NCBI RefSeq assembly: GCF_032854445.1
Contig: NW_027017953.1
Location: 560,501-624,500 of the forward strand
Source: Liolophura sinensis
Taxonomy: Eukaryota; Mollusca; Polyplacophora; Chitonida; Chitonidae
DNA: 64,000 nt
Direction: 5' to 3'
A model generated the notes under the pieces. The model did not search any database. It had not been told where the DNA came from and saw nothing but the letters and a program-made list of their open reading frames with translations. The translations under genes and the position numbers were made by a program. Of this stretch, positions 23,655 through 34,961 are shown in pieces (positions within the stretch are counted from its first letter, which is position 1; every line of letters starts with the position of its first letter).

Positions 23655-24365
23655 AACCGCAACATGTCAGCTCAGCTGATGCACACAATCACAATATCAA
23701 TGGGAACATATCAGCTCAGCTGATGCACATCGTCACAATATCAATGGGAACATATCAGCTCAGCTGATGCACACCGTCACAATATCAATGGGAACATGTC
23801 AGCTCAGCTGATGCACACCGTCACAATATCAATGGGAACATATCAGCTCAGCTAATGCACACCTTCACAATATCAATGGGAACATATCAGCTCAGCTGAT
23901 GCACACCGTCACAATATCAATGGGAACATGTCAGCTCAGCTGATGCACACCGTCACAATATCAATGGGAACATATCAGCTCAGCTGATGCACACCGTCAC
24001 AATATCAACGGGAACATGTCAGCTCAGCTGATGCACACCGTCACAATATCAATGGGAACATATCAGCCCAGCTGATGCACATCGTCACAATATCAATGGG
24101 AACATATCAGCTCAGCTGATGCACACCGTCACAACATCAATGGGAACATATCAGCTCAGCTGATGCACACCGTCACAATATCAATGGGAACATATCAGCT
24201 CAGCTGATGCACACCTTCACAATATCAATGGGAACATATCAGCTCAGCTGATGCACACCGTCACAATATCAATGGGAACATGTCAGCTCAGATGATGCAC
24301 ACCGTCACAATATCAATGGGAACATATCAGCTCAGGTGATGCACATCGTCACAATATCAGGGTGA
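23655..24365. repeat. Minisatellite, 44 bp unit, 16 copies
   Basis: The unit is CATATCAGCTCAGCTGATGC followed by ACACCGTCACAATATCAATGGGAA. Each unit holds the palindrome TCAGCTGA. Variants are sparse (CATGTC, CACCTTC, CATCGTC), so the array is homogeneous. Confidence 0.97.
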
Positions 24366-25752
24366 ACATATGATGTAGGCTTATAGCTGATGAATATGTT
24401 GATAGAAGCATGCAAATAAACTTGATATGCCAATACTAGTAACAGCTAGAGAATATATGGTCGTCGGAACTATACACAGTGCTACCAGTAACAATTGAAT
24501 TCTGTCAGAACCGCATGTCAAAATGATATAATTGTTTTAGCTATACACGTGATCATCTACATCGTAATACCGCTATATAGGGGCCTGCATTTTCCTCTCT
24601 GAGCATTTATGTTAATTAACGAGAAGAGTTTCAGACTTTGCCGTCACATATTAAAGCCCCATCGTTAATGTGCGTTTTGCTGATGTTTGTCGGGCATTTT
24701 AGTTGTCAGAGATGAGCTAACAAATCCCCTTCCATCGCTCATCTCAGCGATATTACAAAATCATTCCCAGTGTAGCCTAACACTCGGCAGGATCTCAAGG
24801 TTACGGGCTGTCCACTGTAGATAACATGTAGTTACTTCCCGTTTGCCATTATACCAACAGGCGCATGACATACACTTGACAAAGTACAGCGCAGCCACCA
24901 ACAGAGAGTCAGCACAAAGTTCCGTCTACAATTCAGACCACATGTGATACGGACAACTCAGCGCGCGCGCCCACGAGAGGATGGGCTCATGATGAATGCC
25001 TGCTCAAACTACTCACAGTGGTCGGGACTCCTAAGCCACGTGGGTTCCATGCCACGTGGTTATCGCACAGTTGTCCAGGCACTTTCTTAATACATTAAAA
25101 AAGTAACTAACCAATCGGATCTGAAACTGTGTCCCAAGTATTAAAAAAGCGCATCTTGTTTTATGGGCAACAAGTCTTTTTCATGTTAAATATTGAAAGT
25201 ACCTACTATCCTATCGGCAACAATAACGTTTCAAAAAATAAAAATGACCATGTTTAGCATGTGTTGGTTCAATGGCTTGTCCGACTGTATTCAGTGCTTA
25301 CTGACTCAGTGTCTTCAGTGCACATGGCTACATCCAGTCTGGCTGTGATGTTGTGGATACTGTCCTTCTGCCTGGCATTACGTTGACAGCCGAGATACCA
25401 CAGAACTATCATCTCTCCCGCACACATGACTCCACACGCCCAGCAGGCAACCAGGAATGAATGGGTTATGATGAATCAACGTTATCATGTAGTATTTCTG
25501 ACTGAATTCCACCCGCATGTACAACGAAAAGTTTGGCTCTCCATAATGGAATGTAGGTCGTAAGTGTAACAATATTTTTTAATAACCATCTATACTTTAA
25601 CCCGAAACAATTAACGCAATATTGTTTGAAAAATAAAACTATTAACGGTGACATTTCCTTAACATTTAACGGCATGGGTTGTTTCTATATTGATTGTGAG
25701 AAGTTATGCGGCATTTGTTGATTATATAATCAATATGCCGAATTGTACATGA
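24366..25752. other. Gene-free stretch
   Basis: Unique AT-rich sequence. There is a short GC-alternating run at 24962 (GCGCGCGCGC). No exon is supported. Confidence 0.5.
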
Positions 25753-26035
25753 TAGGCCCACATACAATGTTCGCCTGTGCAGAGCTATAGCCTGACGTCA
25801 TGAGTTGTTACAGATGTAGGCCCACATACAATGTTCGCCTGTGCATAGCTATTGCCTGACGTTATGAGTTGTTACAGATGTAGGCCCGCAAACAATGTTC
25901 GCCGGCGGATAGCTAAAGCCTGACGTTAAGAGTTGTTACAGATGTAGGCCCACATACAATGTTCGCCTGTGCATAGTTACAGCCTGACGTCATGAGTACG
26001 TTACAGATGTAGGCCCACATGACGTCATGAGTACG
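25753..26035. repeat. 64-bp tandem array carrying a CRE-like site in each unit
   Basis: About 4.3 copies of AGGCCCACATACAATGTTCG, CCTGTGCATAGCTATAGCCT, GACGTCATGAGTTGTTACAG, ATGT. The full palindrome TGACGTCA is present in copies 1, 4 and the partial copy 5; copies 2 and 3 have TGACGTTA. Copy 3 is the most diverged. Confidence 0.92.
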
Positions 26036-26082
26036 CAGTGGGATTTCATATTTCGTTTTAATTACCTCATCTACATCCAAGA

Positions 26083-26126
26083 TGCAAGTGTACTGTAAAT
26101 AAAGATAGCTTGCATAGATAATCCAG
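26083..26126 (+). repeat. 45-bp dispersed repeat, copy 1
   Basis: TGCAAGTGTACTGTAAATAA followed by AGATAGCTTGCATAGATAAT and CCAG. The second copy is 2.2 kb downstream in the same orientation. Confidence 0.8.
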
Positions 26127-28300
26127 ATAGTCTCGCAACACCACGGTACATGTCCCCTACACTATATGCCTATAAATATCAAAGTAATTAAACTCTATCA
26201 CTAATTACCTGAGGTCTGATTTTGTTCACAGTCCTGGCATGAATATAAATATACCTTGTTGTATAAACAGCAAGCCATCCATGTTTAATAAACCCATAAC
26301 AGTATATGTACAATCATGCACGCATGCCATCCGAATGACTGTCGGTAGGCCAGACGGCGTAAACACACAGTGTGTGGCCTCAGTTTGTGTAGCAACTGAC
26401 TATACAAGTCTATACACAGAGCGGCTACCGTTTATGTGCATTGAATAACATTTGTTATACATGTATACACACATCTATATACAAAGCACACAGGTAATGT
26501 GTATCAGCATAACTACTCCAGAAATACGCCCAAAGCACACCGTTCTGACACGCAATAACCATACGCACTACTGTGGTATAACCCAATTGTTCTACAATCC
26601 AAAATTGATAGCACGGTATAATCCTCAAAAAGAGCAAACTAATGTGCGTGTCATTACCAGTTTTACCTGACAAGGCATCCTCTGTAGCTTCTAGATGTCT
26701 AAAGACAACGGGTGTTTGGCAACGGATTTATACACCAACCAACAGTCACGAGCTGTAGAGTTATCGCCCTGCAGACACACTCACAACTTCTGACCAAATT
26801 ACGTCAGGCAACTTTTGGGAATTTGAGACCTTTCGTACCGGACGATACGATACGATAGTATTACAATGTGAGTAAAGATTTAAATACGCGGTATAAAGTG
26901 TTTCACAATAATGCCTTCTATAACTTCCAGTCCTTTTTTTCTAAGCTAAGTGCTGCCATCGATGTACTTCTATAGTTCATATATATAAGCCTAAGGGGAA
27001 GCTGTAACATATGTATAAATAGTCCCTCTCCTTGCTTAGACATACCTGCCAGTAAACACAACCGGAAGTCAGATTTCTTAGCGATTCCTAGTATAACTGA
27101 CCGTGTTAAATCACACATCCATCATCTATGCCTCGGCGAAAAATATAATGTGCACGTATATCACAAATTACTGACATATTTGGGCACAAAATAATCCAAA
27201 ATATAACAGGTAAAGCTTAACAAATAAATCATCTTGTGGCATATAACTTTATATTGGCGAGATTACAGTGAAATCTTGAACTGTTGAATAGAATTATGTC
27301 ATATTTAGCCCCGCGCCCCATCCCACTCCGAAACAATCCCATATGTATGAAAACCATTTTGCCACTCCTATAAAGTCACATTTAGTGAGACTCAAACTCA
27401 CGATTTCCATCTGAAGGATTTCCTAGCGGTTACATAGATTCGTGAGAAACTGCACCGCTTATACTCAAATGCTACGATTCTTCATATGTAACTTGTTTAC
27501 TATACTTCAGTAACGAGCCAGACTTACGATCCCCTCTGATGTATTTTGCAGACGTACGGCTACACCGATGGTGTTCAAATATTTTGTGAACTTTTATATG
27601 CTGTTGAAGTCAGATTTGATATCAATTTGATTGACACTACCACTACACCTCGAAGATAAAAGACATTCTTTCGAAGAAAATTCCTTACTTTGACTTTAAT
27701 CGCCTTACATATAAATTATTTACGCATGTGCTATTATTATACATAACATGAAAGCTTACTTAACATGTAGTTCACACGTTTGCAAACAGTACATTGTGTA
27801 GTGTCCACTGTGGATTTTCCCTCCATGAAGTCATGATGACAAACCTTGTTTCCTTGACGTATATACAGCCGTAGATAACACTCGCCTGGAAACGATATCA
27901 GTCTCAACATACCCGGTACACGAAAGTCTTTCTCCGTACATACATATATATGGTATCTATTGGCTATCTGTGTAGTTGTCCACTTTGACGCATCGTCCTG
28001 AGTCATTTCTCCATAACTTCTCTGCTAAACCACGCCGCTCCATCGGCATAATACTGAGATAACGTCATTTACCAGAAATGTTCTAGGAATTTCATTCGCG
28101 AAATTTGGTGAAAGTGTGTTTATCAGGTCTATATGAAGTGCTTAGGAGTTTAGATGCAGCGTACAATGTGGTCTGTACAAAGCGTGATGAATGTAACTCT
28201 CTGTGAATAATCCGTGAATATCAGGCGTATACAATATCCCCATAAGTTAAGCGTCTTTTGAAACAAACAAAAAAAAAAAGACTATTATTGTACGGCTTAC

Positions 28301-28345
28301 TGCAAGTGTACTGTAAATAAACATAACTTGCATAGATAATCCAGG
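28301..28345 (+). repeat. 45-bp dispersed repeat, copy 2
   Basis: The same sequence as 26083-26126 with two small differences (AACATAACTTGC). It is followed directly by GTAAGC, giving a splice-donor-like CCAG/GTAAGC that copy 1 lacks. Confidence 0.8.
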
Positions 28346-28970
28346 TAAGCACCTGCTTCATTACAGGTTAATCTTTAGTGTAGTTAACCTCACAGCAGGA
28401 GCGTTGATCTATAAGAACTAAAGTTTTATGAAAAGAACTCTTCAGAATACAGTTATACCAAACCATACGAACAATATCAGTTAATCCGTTGGATAAAGTC
28501 GGCCAGGTTCCTGATGCCATCTGTTATAATAGGTAAATTCCCATACATCTCCGAGCTTCTACAACTGGAAGAAGAAATCGGCTGGGCGTCCGGCGTGTCT
28601 CCGACCATGCACTGCGTCGTGGCAACGGGCTCGAAACCTCGCGAAGTCACACGTATACAGTGCGAGACTACAAGACAAATAAACGGGTGAGGGTCTCGAG
28701 TGGGGTTGACGTGCAACAGGTGCACAAAGAAGTTGATTGGGATAACCGATAACATATATAATCTCAATTACAAGAAATTAAGCATCGGATAAATGCAACA
28801 GGCGTTGTTAAGAGAATTTATACAGAATCTGCATGGCTGTAGCCTTTACATCAGTTCTTCTGTGTATTTTCTTTATGTTCAGCTTTCCGTTACATATAGA
28901 AGCAAAGTGTAGGGGGCCTTTACTTCTTTGAGTAGAATAGTATAATTATTCTAATGAAGAGAAATGAAGA

Positions 28971-29196
28971 CGGGTGCCTCCGTGCCCGAGGTGATTAGCC
29001 TGCCAGCATAGTGTAATCACCCAGGAACCTGTCACCAAAATGCGGTCGTTATGAGTTCGTCCAGCTCATCTGGCAGCAACCTCCGGATGGCCATGGGTTT
29101 CCCGGGGCTCTCCCCGGCTTCTTGCTTCCATAATGCTGGTTGCCGTCACATAAGCGAAATATTCTTGAGCACGGCGTAAAACACCAATCCAACTGA
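28971..29196 (+). mobile_element. SINE-2 with small internal deletion
   Basis: Head GGGTGCCTCCGTGCCCGAGG and body GATGGCCATGGGTTTCCCGG, ending AGCACGGCGTAAAACACCAA. The segment around the CTTCCTCTCCGGCC part is missing and the copy is diverged. Confidence 0.88.
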
Positions 29197-29238
29197 TGAG
29201 TAGAAATAGAAATGACCAGTGCACAGGCCCCCAGATCA

Positions 29239-29512
29239 GCCACTGTGGTATATTGTCATGGACACGCCAAAACACCCACTGTGGTATATTGTCAAAGACT
29301 CTCCAGAACACCCACTGTCGTATATTGTCATGGACACGCCAGAACATCCACTGTCGTATATTGTCATGGACACGCCAGAACATCCACTGTCGTATATTGC
29401 CATGGACACGCCAGAACACCCACTGTCGTATATTGTCATGGACACGCCAGAATACCCACTGTCGTATATTGTCATGGACACGCAAGAACACCCGCTGCCT
29501 TATATAGTACAC
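29239..29512. repeat. Minisatellite, 36 bp unit, about 7.5 copies
   Basis: The unit is CACTGTCGTATATTGTCATG followed by GACACGCCAGAACACC. The period is a multiple of three, so both strands show ORFs (for example a 12-residue SMTIYDSGCSGV repeat on the minus strand). Confidence 0.95.
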
Positions 29513-29665
29513 TGACAAGTCACTTGTACGAAACAAGGAGACTTCGTACAGTATACAGACGAGTGCGTTGTACGAAGCGAGTCTTTGTTCAGTATACTGA
29601 CCAGTAAGTTTTACCAAGCAAGAAGACGTATTGCAGTATACAGACTCACCCGTTGTACGAAACAA
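29513..29665. repeat. Diverged outlier of the 57-bp satellite
   Basis: About three degenerate units with CAGTATACAGACGAG, GTTGTACGAAACAA and GGAGACTT blocks. The last unit of the large 57-bp array (31790-31835) carries the same GTACGAAACAAGGAGACTTC, so the two stretches are related. Confidence 0.65.
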
Positions 29666-29801
29666 AGAAACTTAAGGATACATGCAAAGGTACTATAAAA
29701 CGAGGGCATGGTTTAAAAGAAAATGTGAAAGAAAAAGAAAAGATATGGCTCTCAAAATTTGAAAAAATATAATTCATTTTTGAGGCATACTTTATATTCT
29801 T

Positions 29802-30066
29802 TTTTTTTTTTTTTGATTGGTGTTTTACGCCGTACTCAAGAATATTTCACTTATACGACGGCGGCCAGCATTATGGTGGGTGGAAACCGGGCAGAGCCCG
29901 GGGGAAACCCACGACTATCCGCAGGCTGCTGGCAAACCTTCCCACGTACGGCCGGAGAGGAAGGCAGCATGAGCTGGTCTTGAACTCACAGCGACCGCAT
30001 TGGTGAGAGGCTTCTGGGTCATTACGCTGCGCTAGGGCGCTAACCGACTGAGCCACGGAGGCCCCT
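29802..30066 (-). mobile_element. SINE-2, full-length, with 12-bp target-site duplication
   Basis: A reverse copy from a T run and GATTGGTGTTTTACGCCGTA through GCAGAGCCCGGGGGAAACCC to GACTGAGCCACGGAGGCCCC. CTTTATATTCTT flanks it at 29790-29801 and 30067-30078. Confidence 0.95.
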
Positions 30067-30150
30067 CTTTATATTCTTAATAGTCCCTCTAATTATGCAT
30101 GTTTTCCTTCAGTGGTCGGAACTAGTCGGAGATGGCATCATCGATGAACA

Positions 30151-30512
30151 GACCGGCCCGGATAGCACAGTTGGTAGAGCGTCCGCTTCGGGACCGGTAG
30201 ATCCAGGATCAATCCTTGGTCGAGTCACACCTAAGACTTTAAAAGAGGAAGTTGTAACTTCCTCGCTTGGCGTTCAGCATGAAGGGGATAGTGCAACGAC
30301 TGGTTGACCCGTATCAGTATAATGGCTCGGGCGGGGCGGCTTACTTGCCTTCGGTAAGTCGTCTCAGTGATGCAGCACTAAATAAAAGAGCGGTGGAAAT
30401 CCGTCCTGCAACAAGGAGGCACATTACACGTGCATGCACCCTAATGATTCCTTCGTCGTCATATGACTGAAAAATTGTTGAGTACGACGTTAAACCCCAA
30501 GCACTCACTCAC
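30151..30512 (+). mobile_element. SINE-1, full-length, with 13-bp target-site duplication
   Basis: The best SINE-1 copy here: head GATAGCACAGTTGGTAGAGC, CGTCCGCTTCGGGACCGG, B box GATCAATCC, body to TGAGTACGACGTTAAACCCC and (CACT)n. TCATCGATGAACA flanks it at 30138-30150 and 30513-30525. Confidence 0.95.
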
Positions 30513-30737
30513 TCATCGATGAACATACTGGGAACGTGAAACCATCTGGCTTATATCCCCAAATTCGGCTTCTCTCTCAAACAAAGCTGCTTTGACAGCT
30601 ATCACTGCTGACGTCCCCTCAAAGAGGCTACTTAATTCCAAGGCTGGCCGTTGGAGCCTTGTGAAAACTTGTGCAGTTTTATAGGTTAGATGTACTACGT
30701 ATCGAGAAATAAAGACCAAGCGACTCAAATATTCTTT

Positions 30738-31835
30738 AATACAGTGCTCAGACCAGTCAGTAAACAGGCTAGTCATGCGGGTGTACGAAACAATAATACA
30801 ACCCTCAGATCAGTCAGTATACAGGCTAGTCATGCGGGTGTACGGAACAATAATACAACCCTCAGATCAGTAAGTAAACACGCTAGTCATGCGGGTGTAC
30901 AAAACAATAATACAACGCTCAGATCAGTCAGTAAACACGATATTCATGTTGGTTTATAAAACAAAAATACAACGCTCAGATCATTCAGTAAACAGGCTAG
31001 TCATGCGGGTGTACAAAACAATAATATAGTGCTCAGATCAGTCAGTAAACAGGCTAGTCATGCAGATGTACGAAACAATAACACAGTGTTCAGATCATTC
31101 AATATACAGGCTAATCATGCGGGTGTACGAAACAATAATACAACCCTCAGATCAGTCAGTAAACGGGCTAGTCACGCGGGTGTACAAAACAATAATACAA
31201 CGCTCAGATCAGTCAGTATACAGGCTAGTCATGCGGGTGTAGAAAACAATAATACAGTGCTCAGATCAGTCAGTAAACAGGCTAGTCATGCGGGTGCACG
31301 AAACAATAATACAACCCTCAGATCAGTAAGTAAACACGCTAGTCATGCGGGTGTACAAAACAATAATACAACCCTCAGATCAGTCAGAAAACACGCTAGT
31401 CATGCTGGTTTATAAAACAAAAATACAACGCTCAGATCATTCAGTAAACAGGCCAGTCATGCGGGTGTACAAAACAATAATATAGTGCTCAGATCAGTCA
31501 GTAAACAGGCTAGTCATGCAGGTGTACGAAACAATAACACAGTGTTCAGATCATTCAATATACAGGCTAATCATGCGGGTGTACGAAACAATAATACAAC
31601 CCTCAGATCAGTCAGTAAACGAGCTAGTCACGCGGGTGTACAAAACAATAATACAACGCTCAGATCAGTCAGTATACAGGCTAGTCATGCAGGTGTACGA
31701 AACAATAACACAGTGTTCCGACCATTCAATATACAGGCTAGTCATGCGGGTGTACGAAACAATGACACAATACTCAGATCAGTCCGTACACAGACTAGTC
31801 TTGCGGGTGTACGAAACAAGGAGACTTCAGGAAAT
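30738..31835. repeat. Minisatellite, 57 bp unit, with a 456-bp higher-order repeat
   Basis: The unit is GCTAGTCATGCGGGTGTACG, AAACAATAATACAACCCTCA, GATCAGTCAGTAAACAG. The 57-bp period gives a 19-residue protein repeat (VRNNNTTLRSVSKQASHAG) in one frame. The segment starting at 31029 recurs at 31485, exactly eight units (456 bp) later, with the same series of unit variants. This indicates block duplication on top of monomer repetition. Confidence 0.95.
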
Positions 31836-32654
31836 TATCCAAATTGGTATATACGTGATCATGTGCTTCACCTGCCATGTATGTTGAAATAAACATTTTG
31901 TAATACACCTGGCTACATTCTCCACTGCCAGCGTATATATTTCGTTCTCCTTATTTGGGTGACAGGCGTACATCGGTGTGGCCTAGTTGGAATGACCTAT
32001 TTATAGGTTCGCCCTCCCCTGTGGAACCTCCTCTGATAAATTTTGTCTGGGAATACTGTGCACCTGCCGTACTGTTCCTGTAGTAAGACATTCCACTATT
32101 CACGTTCAGGTCTGTTTGAATGTTGAAGTGTAGAGGTAACTGCATACGTTAGATTGTAAAGGCGGCTGCTTGCTTCCCTTTGTGACAGTGTTCACGACCC
32201 GTGAAGGCGAACTCCCTATTTCCTCTCGGCGAGCACCTCGGGGTACACAGCATTCCCCAGACCCAGTCTGAACCCGGAACTAAAGTTTACCCTTCATATC
32301 TCACTCCACACCCAGGTAGAAACTTTTCTGTAGGTAGAGAGAGCGAACACAAAGCAAACCCGGCTTACACACCACTCACGGGCTTTGTATACGCAGAGAA
32401 ATTTAGCTTTTATTAGTTTGTAACATCTCCATATACATTTTATCATCGTTGTCAAGCAAGTCTGTAGACTGAGGCTTTAAAGTGTGTGTACAGCATATAT
32501 ACAGGTCACCACACTCGTACGTCACCAAACAGGAAATCTCCTGTTACAAGTTTTTCAAACTGCAGAGATCTGTAATGACTGTTTGTCCACCAATTCATAT
32601 CATAGAAGTCATGTAGTGAAGAGCTACTCCAGATCACATACGGTACTTGTCGGC
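31836..32654. other. Gene-free stretch
   Basis: Nothing recognised. The ORFs are 64-71 aa without known domains. Confidence 0.45.
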
Positions 32655-33020
32655 AGGTGTTAGTCTCGTACTGATCCCTGGGTATCGTGTACTGATCCCT
32701 GGGTATCGTGTACTGATCCCTGGGGATCGTGTACTGATCTCTGGGGATCGTGCGCCGATCCATGGGTATCGTGTGGTGATCCCTGGGTACCGTGTACTGA
32801 TCCATGGGTATCGAGTACTGATCCATGGGTATCGTGTGCTGATCCATGGGTATCGTGTACTTATCCATGGGGATCGTATACTGATCTGTAGGCATCGTGC
32901 GCTGATCCATGGGTATCATGCGCTGATCCATGGGTACCTTGTGCTGATCCATGCGGATCGTGTACTGATCTATGGGGATCGTGTACTGATCCATGGGTAT
33001 CGCGTACTGATCCATGAGTA
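32655..33020. repeat. Minisatellite, 21 bp unit, about 17 copies
   Basis: The unit is CTGATCCATGGGTATCGTGTA, reading as VLIHGYR on the plus strand and MDQYTIP on the minus strand. Variants are CCTGGG, CTATGG and GGGGATCG. The 156-aa and 169-aa ORFs are read-through of the array. Confidence 0.95.
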
Positions 33021-33768
33021 TACTAGCCCCATTGTTACACAGTCTGTAACTACACTCGGCTACATTGTATGTGATTACTTAAAACAATACCCCTCCACTA
33101 TTTATACATACGCATAACTTACTTCCTGAAAGGCACTCTGTACACATACCGTTTTGAAATGTAATAGCTGCCATTTGGTCACGAAAACACATGAGTGGAA
33201 AGAGCACAAAGTATGCAGCCAAGCAGTCCATTGATACTGAAAAACGCATACGGAAGCATTTAGTTTATTGGCTTGTCGGATTTTGCAAGTTATGAAAATG
33301 CTCATGTCTGAAGGAAGCAGAATTGTTGTTTTACTTTGACACTAAGAAAAACTTTCGCAATTCGTATGACTGTAGAGACAATGGTGTAGGTTATTGTGGG
33401 TTGTTCTAGTCAGCAAAAGGCCCAAAACCTTCGCTCGTAAAATCTATATACTTTCTAGAATGGTATAGTAAATTTAGACTTCGTCTTCCGCATAATACAC
33501 ACAATACATAGGCAGACAAATGTTCTTATTGAGTGAGGCAAAGTGAATACTCTGTGCTGTACTTTATCGACAATCACGTGTGGATGTGTGCACACATACA
33601 TGACGCTACGTGCATTGTCCACTCAATATTGCGCTCGTCTTTTATCCTTTTATGAAAGTATGGTAAGATATGGACAGCCGGGTATCGCTGCCTGGAACAT
33701 ACGTACTATAATAACTACAATACACCTGGTAGCGATAGCATGAAAGTGCAAAAGTTAGTGTTAAAGCT
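33021..33768. other. Gene-free stretch
   Basis: No array, SINE or supported exon. Confidence 0.5.
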
Positions 33769-34220
33769 ATTGGCTTTTATTCTGAAGGTCTGTTTGTGAC
33801 TGTGGCTTTAGTCTGAAAGTGTGTCAGTGTGTTCAGTCGGGGCTTTAATCCTGACGGTCTGTTGTGATCTGGGCCCTAGTCTGAAAGTGTGTCAGTGAGC
33901 TTATTGGGGCTTTTATCCTGAAGATCTGTTATGCTTACTGTGGCTTTAGTCTGAAAGTGTGTCAGTGTGTTCAGTCGGGGCTTTTATCCTGAAGGTCTGT
34001 TGTGACTGGGTTGGGGCTTTTATCTTGAAAGTCGGGCTTGAAACTGTGTCAGTGTGCTTATCGCGGCTTTAATCCTGACGGTCTGTTGTGACTGGTGCCC
34101 TAGTCTGAAAGTGTGTCAGGGAGCTTATTGGGGCTTTTATCCTGAAGGTCTGTTATGCTGACTGGGACTTTAGTCTAAAAGTGTGTCAGTGTCTTTATCG
34201 GGGCTTTGTTTTGTATTTTT
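33769..34220. repeat. Irregular minisatellite, about 65-70 bp unit
   Basis: About seven copies of GGCTTTTATCCTGAAGGTCT followed by GTTGTGACTG and TAGTCTGAAAGTGTGTCAGT, with internal deletions. Confidence 0.88.
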
Positions 34221-34249
34221 GTGGACCGAGGTTCTGATGTCCTAGCCCG

Positions 34250-34378
34250 GTTATTTTGTGCAGAAGGTATGTTGTGCTGACCGGGTGTTTTCTTCAGAAG
34301 GTATGTTGTGCTGACTGGGTGGTTTGTTCAGAAGGTATGTTGTGCTCACTGGGGCTCTTGTCCAGAAAGGGTATTGAG
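34250..34378. repeat. Short array, 36 bp unit, 3.5 copies
   Basis: The unit is TTCAGAAGGTATGTTGTGCT followed by GACTGGGTGGTTTG. GAAGGTATGTTGTG resembles part of the preceding 70-bp unit, so this may be a derived sub-array. Confidence 0.85.
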
Positions 34379-34961
34379 TTATAACTGGAGTTTTTTGTTC
34401 ATCGTCTGTCAACAAAATCTTCAGCATATATAACATAAAATATATCACGATCAGACAAGTAACATACTCCACAGTTTGAAACTGTATGATTTTGTCCTCA
34501 GTATTAGCAAACCGTGGTATCTAATGATTAATTCATAGCTTAGTGCTAGAGGTCTCAGTATTCAAGATACAGTTGTTTGATAGCAGGGGAGATTAGCTGC
34601 CTTCTCTCACCTGGAATATGTTGGGAATGCGGAGTTAAAATTGGTGGGTTTTAAGGCGGTCACAGACGTGACTGCTCACCACTACTTAGTCGTCGCCACA
34701 TGTAACACCAGTCCGCTTTGTTGTATGTTGTTGTTTGTTTACAGCCAAATCATGTTTTAACTAATTTTAGCTCTATGCTCATTCCTCTTGTTGTAGAATG
34801 GTGGGATTTCTGACCGATAGAACGTGCGTGAACGAATACCGAGAAGGATTTTTAGCAAGTTATTTACAGCTTTACTGACCGGAGAATGCGTGTTCCTCTG
34901 AATTTAGAAAATATCTACACAAAAAATAGTACCAGATCATCTGAATAAAATGGATTATGTT
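34379..34961. other. Gene-free stretch
   Basis: Nothing recognised. Confidence 0.5.

Larger units (their letters stand above)
26036..28970. other. Gene-free stretch with two unassigned minus ORFs
   Basis: There is no array or SINE. A 45-bp sequence at 26083-26126 recurs at 28301-28345. Two minus ORFs stand out slightly, 27737-28006 (89 aa, with C-x-x-C) and 28477-28767 (96 aa), but neither matches a family I know, and no splice pair joining them was found. Confidence 0.4.
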
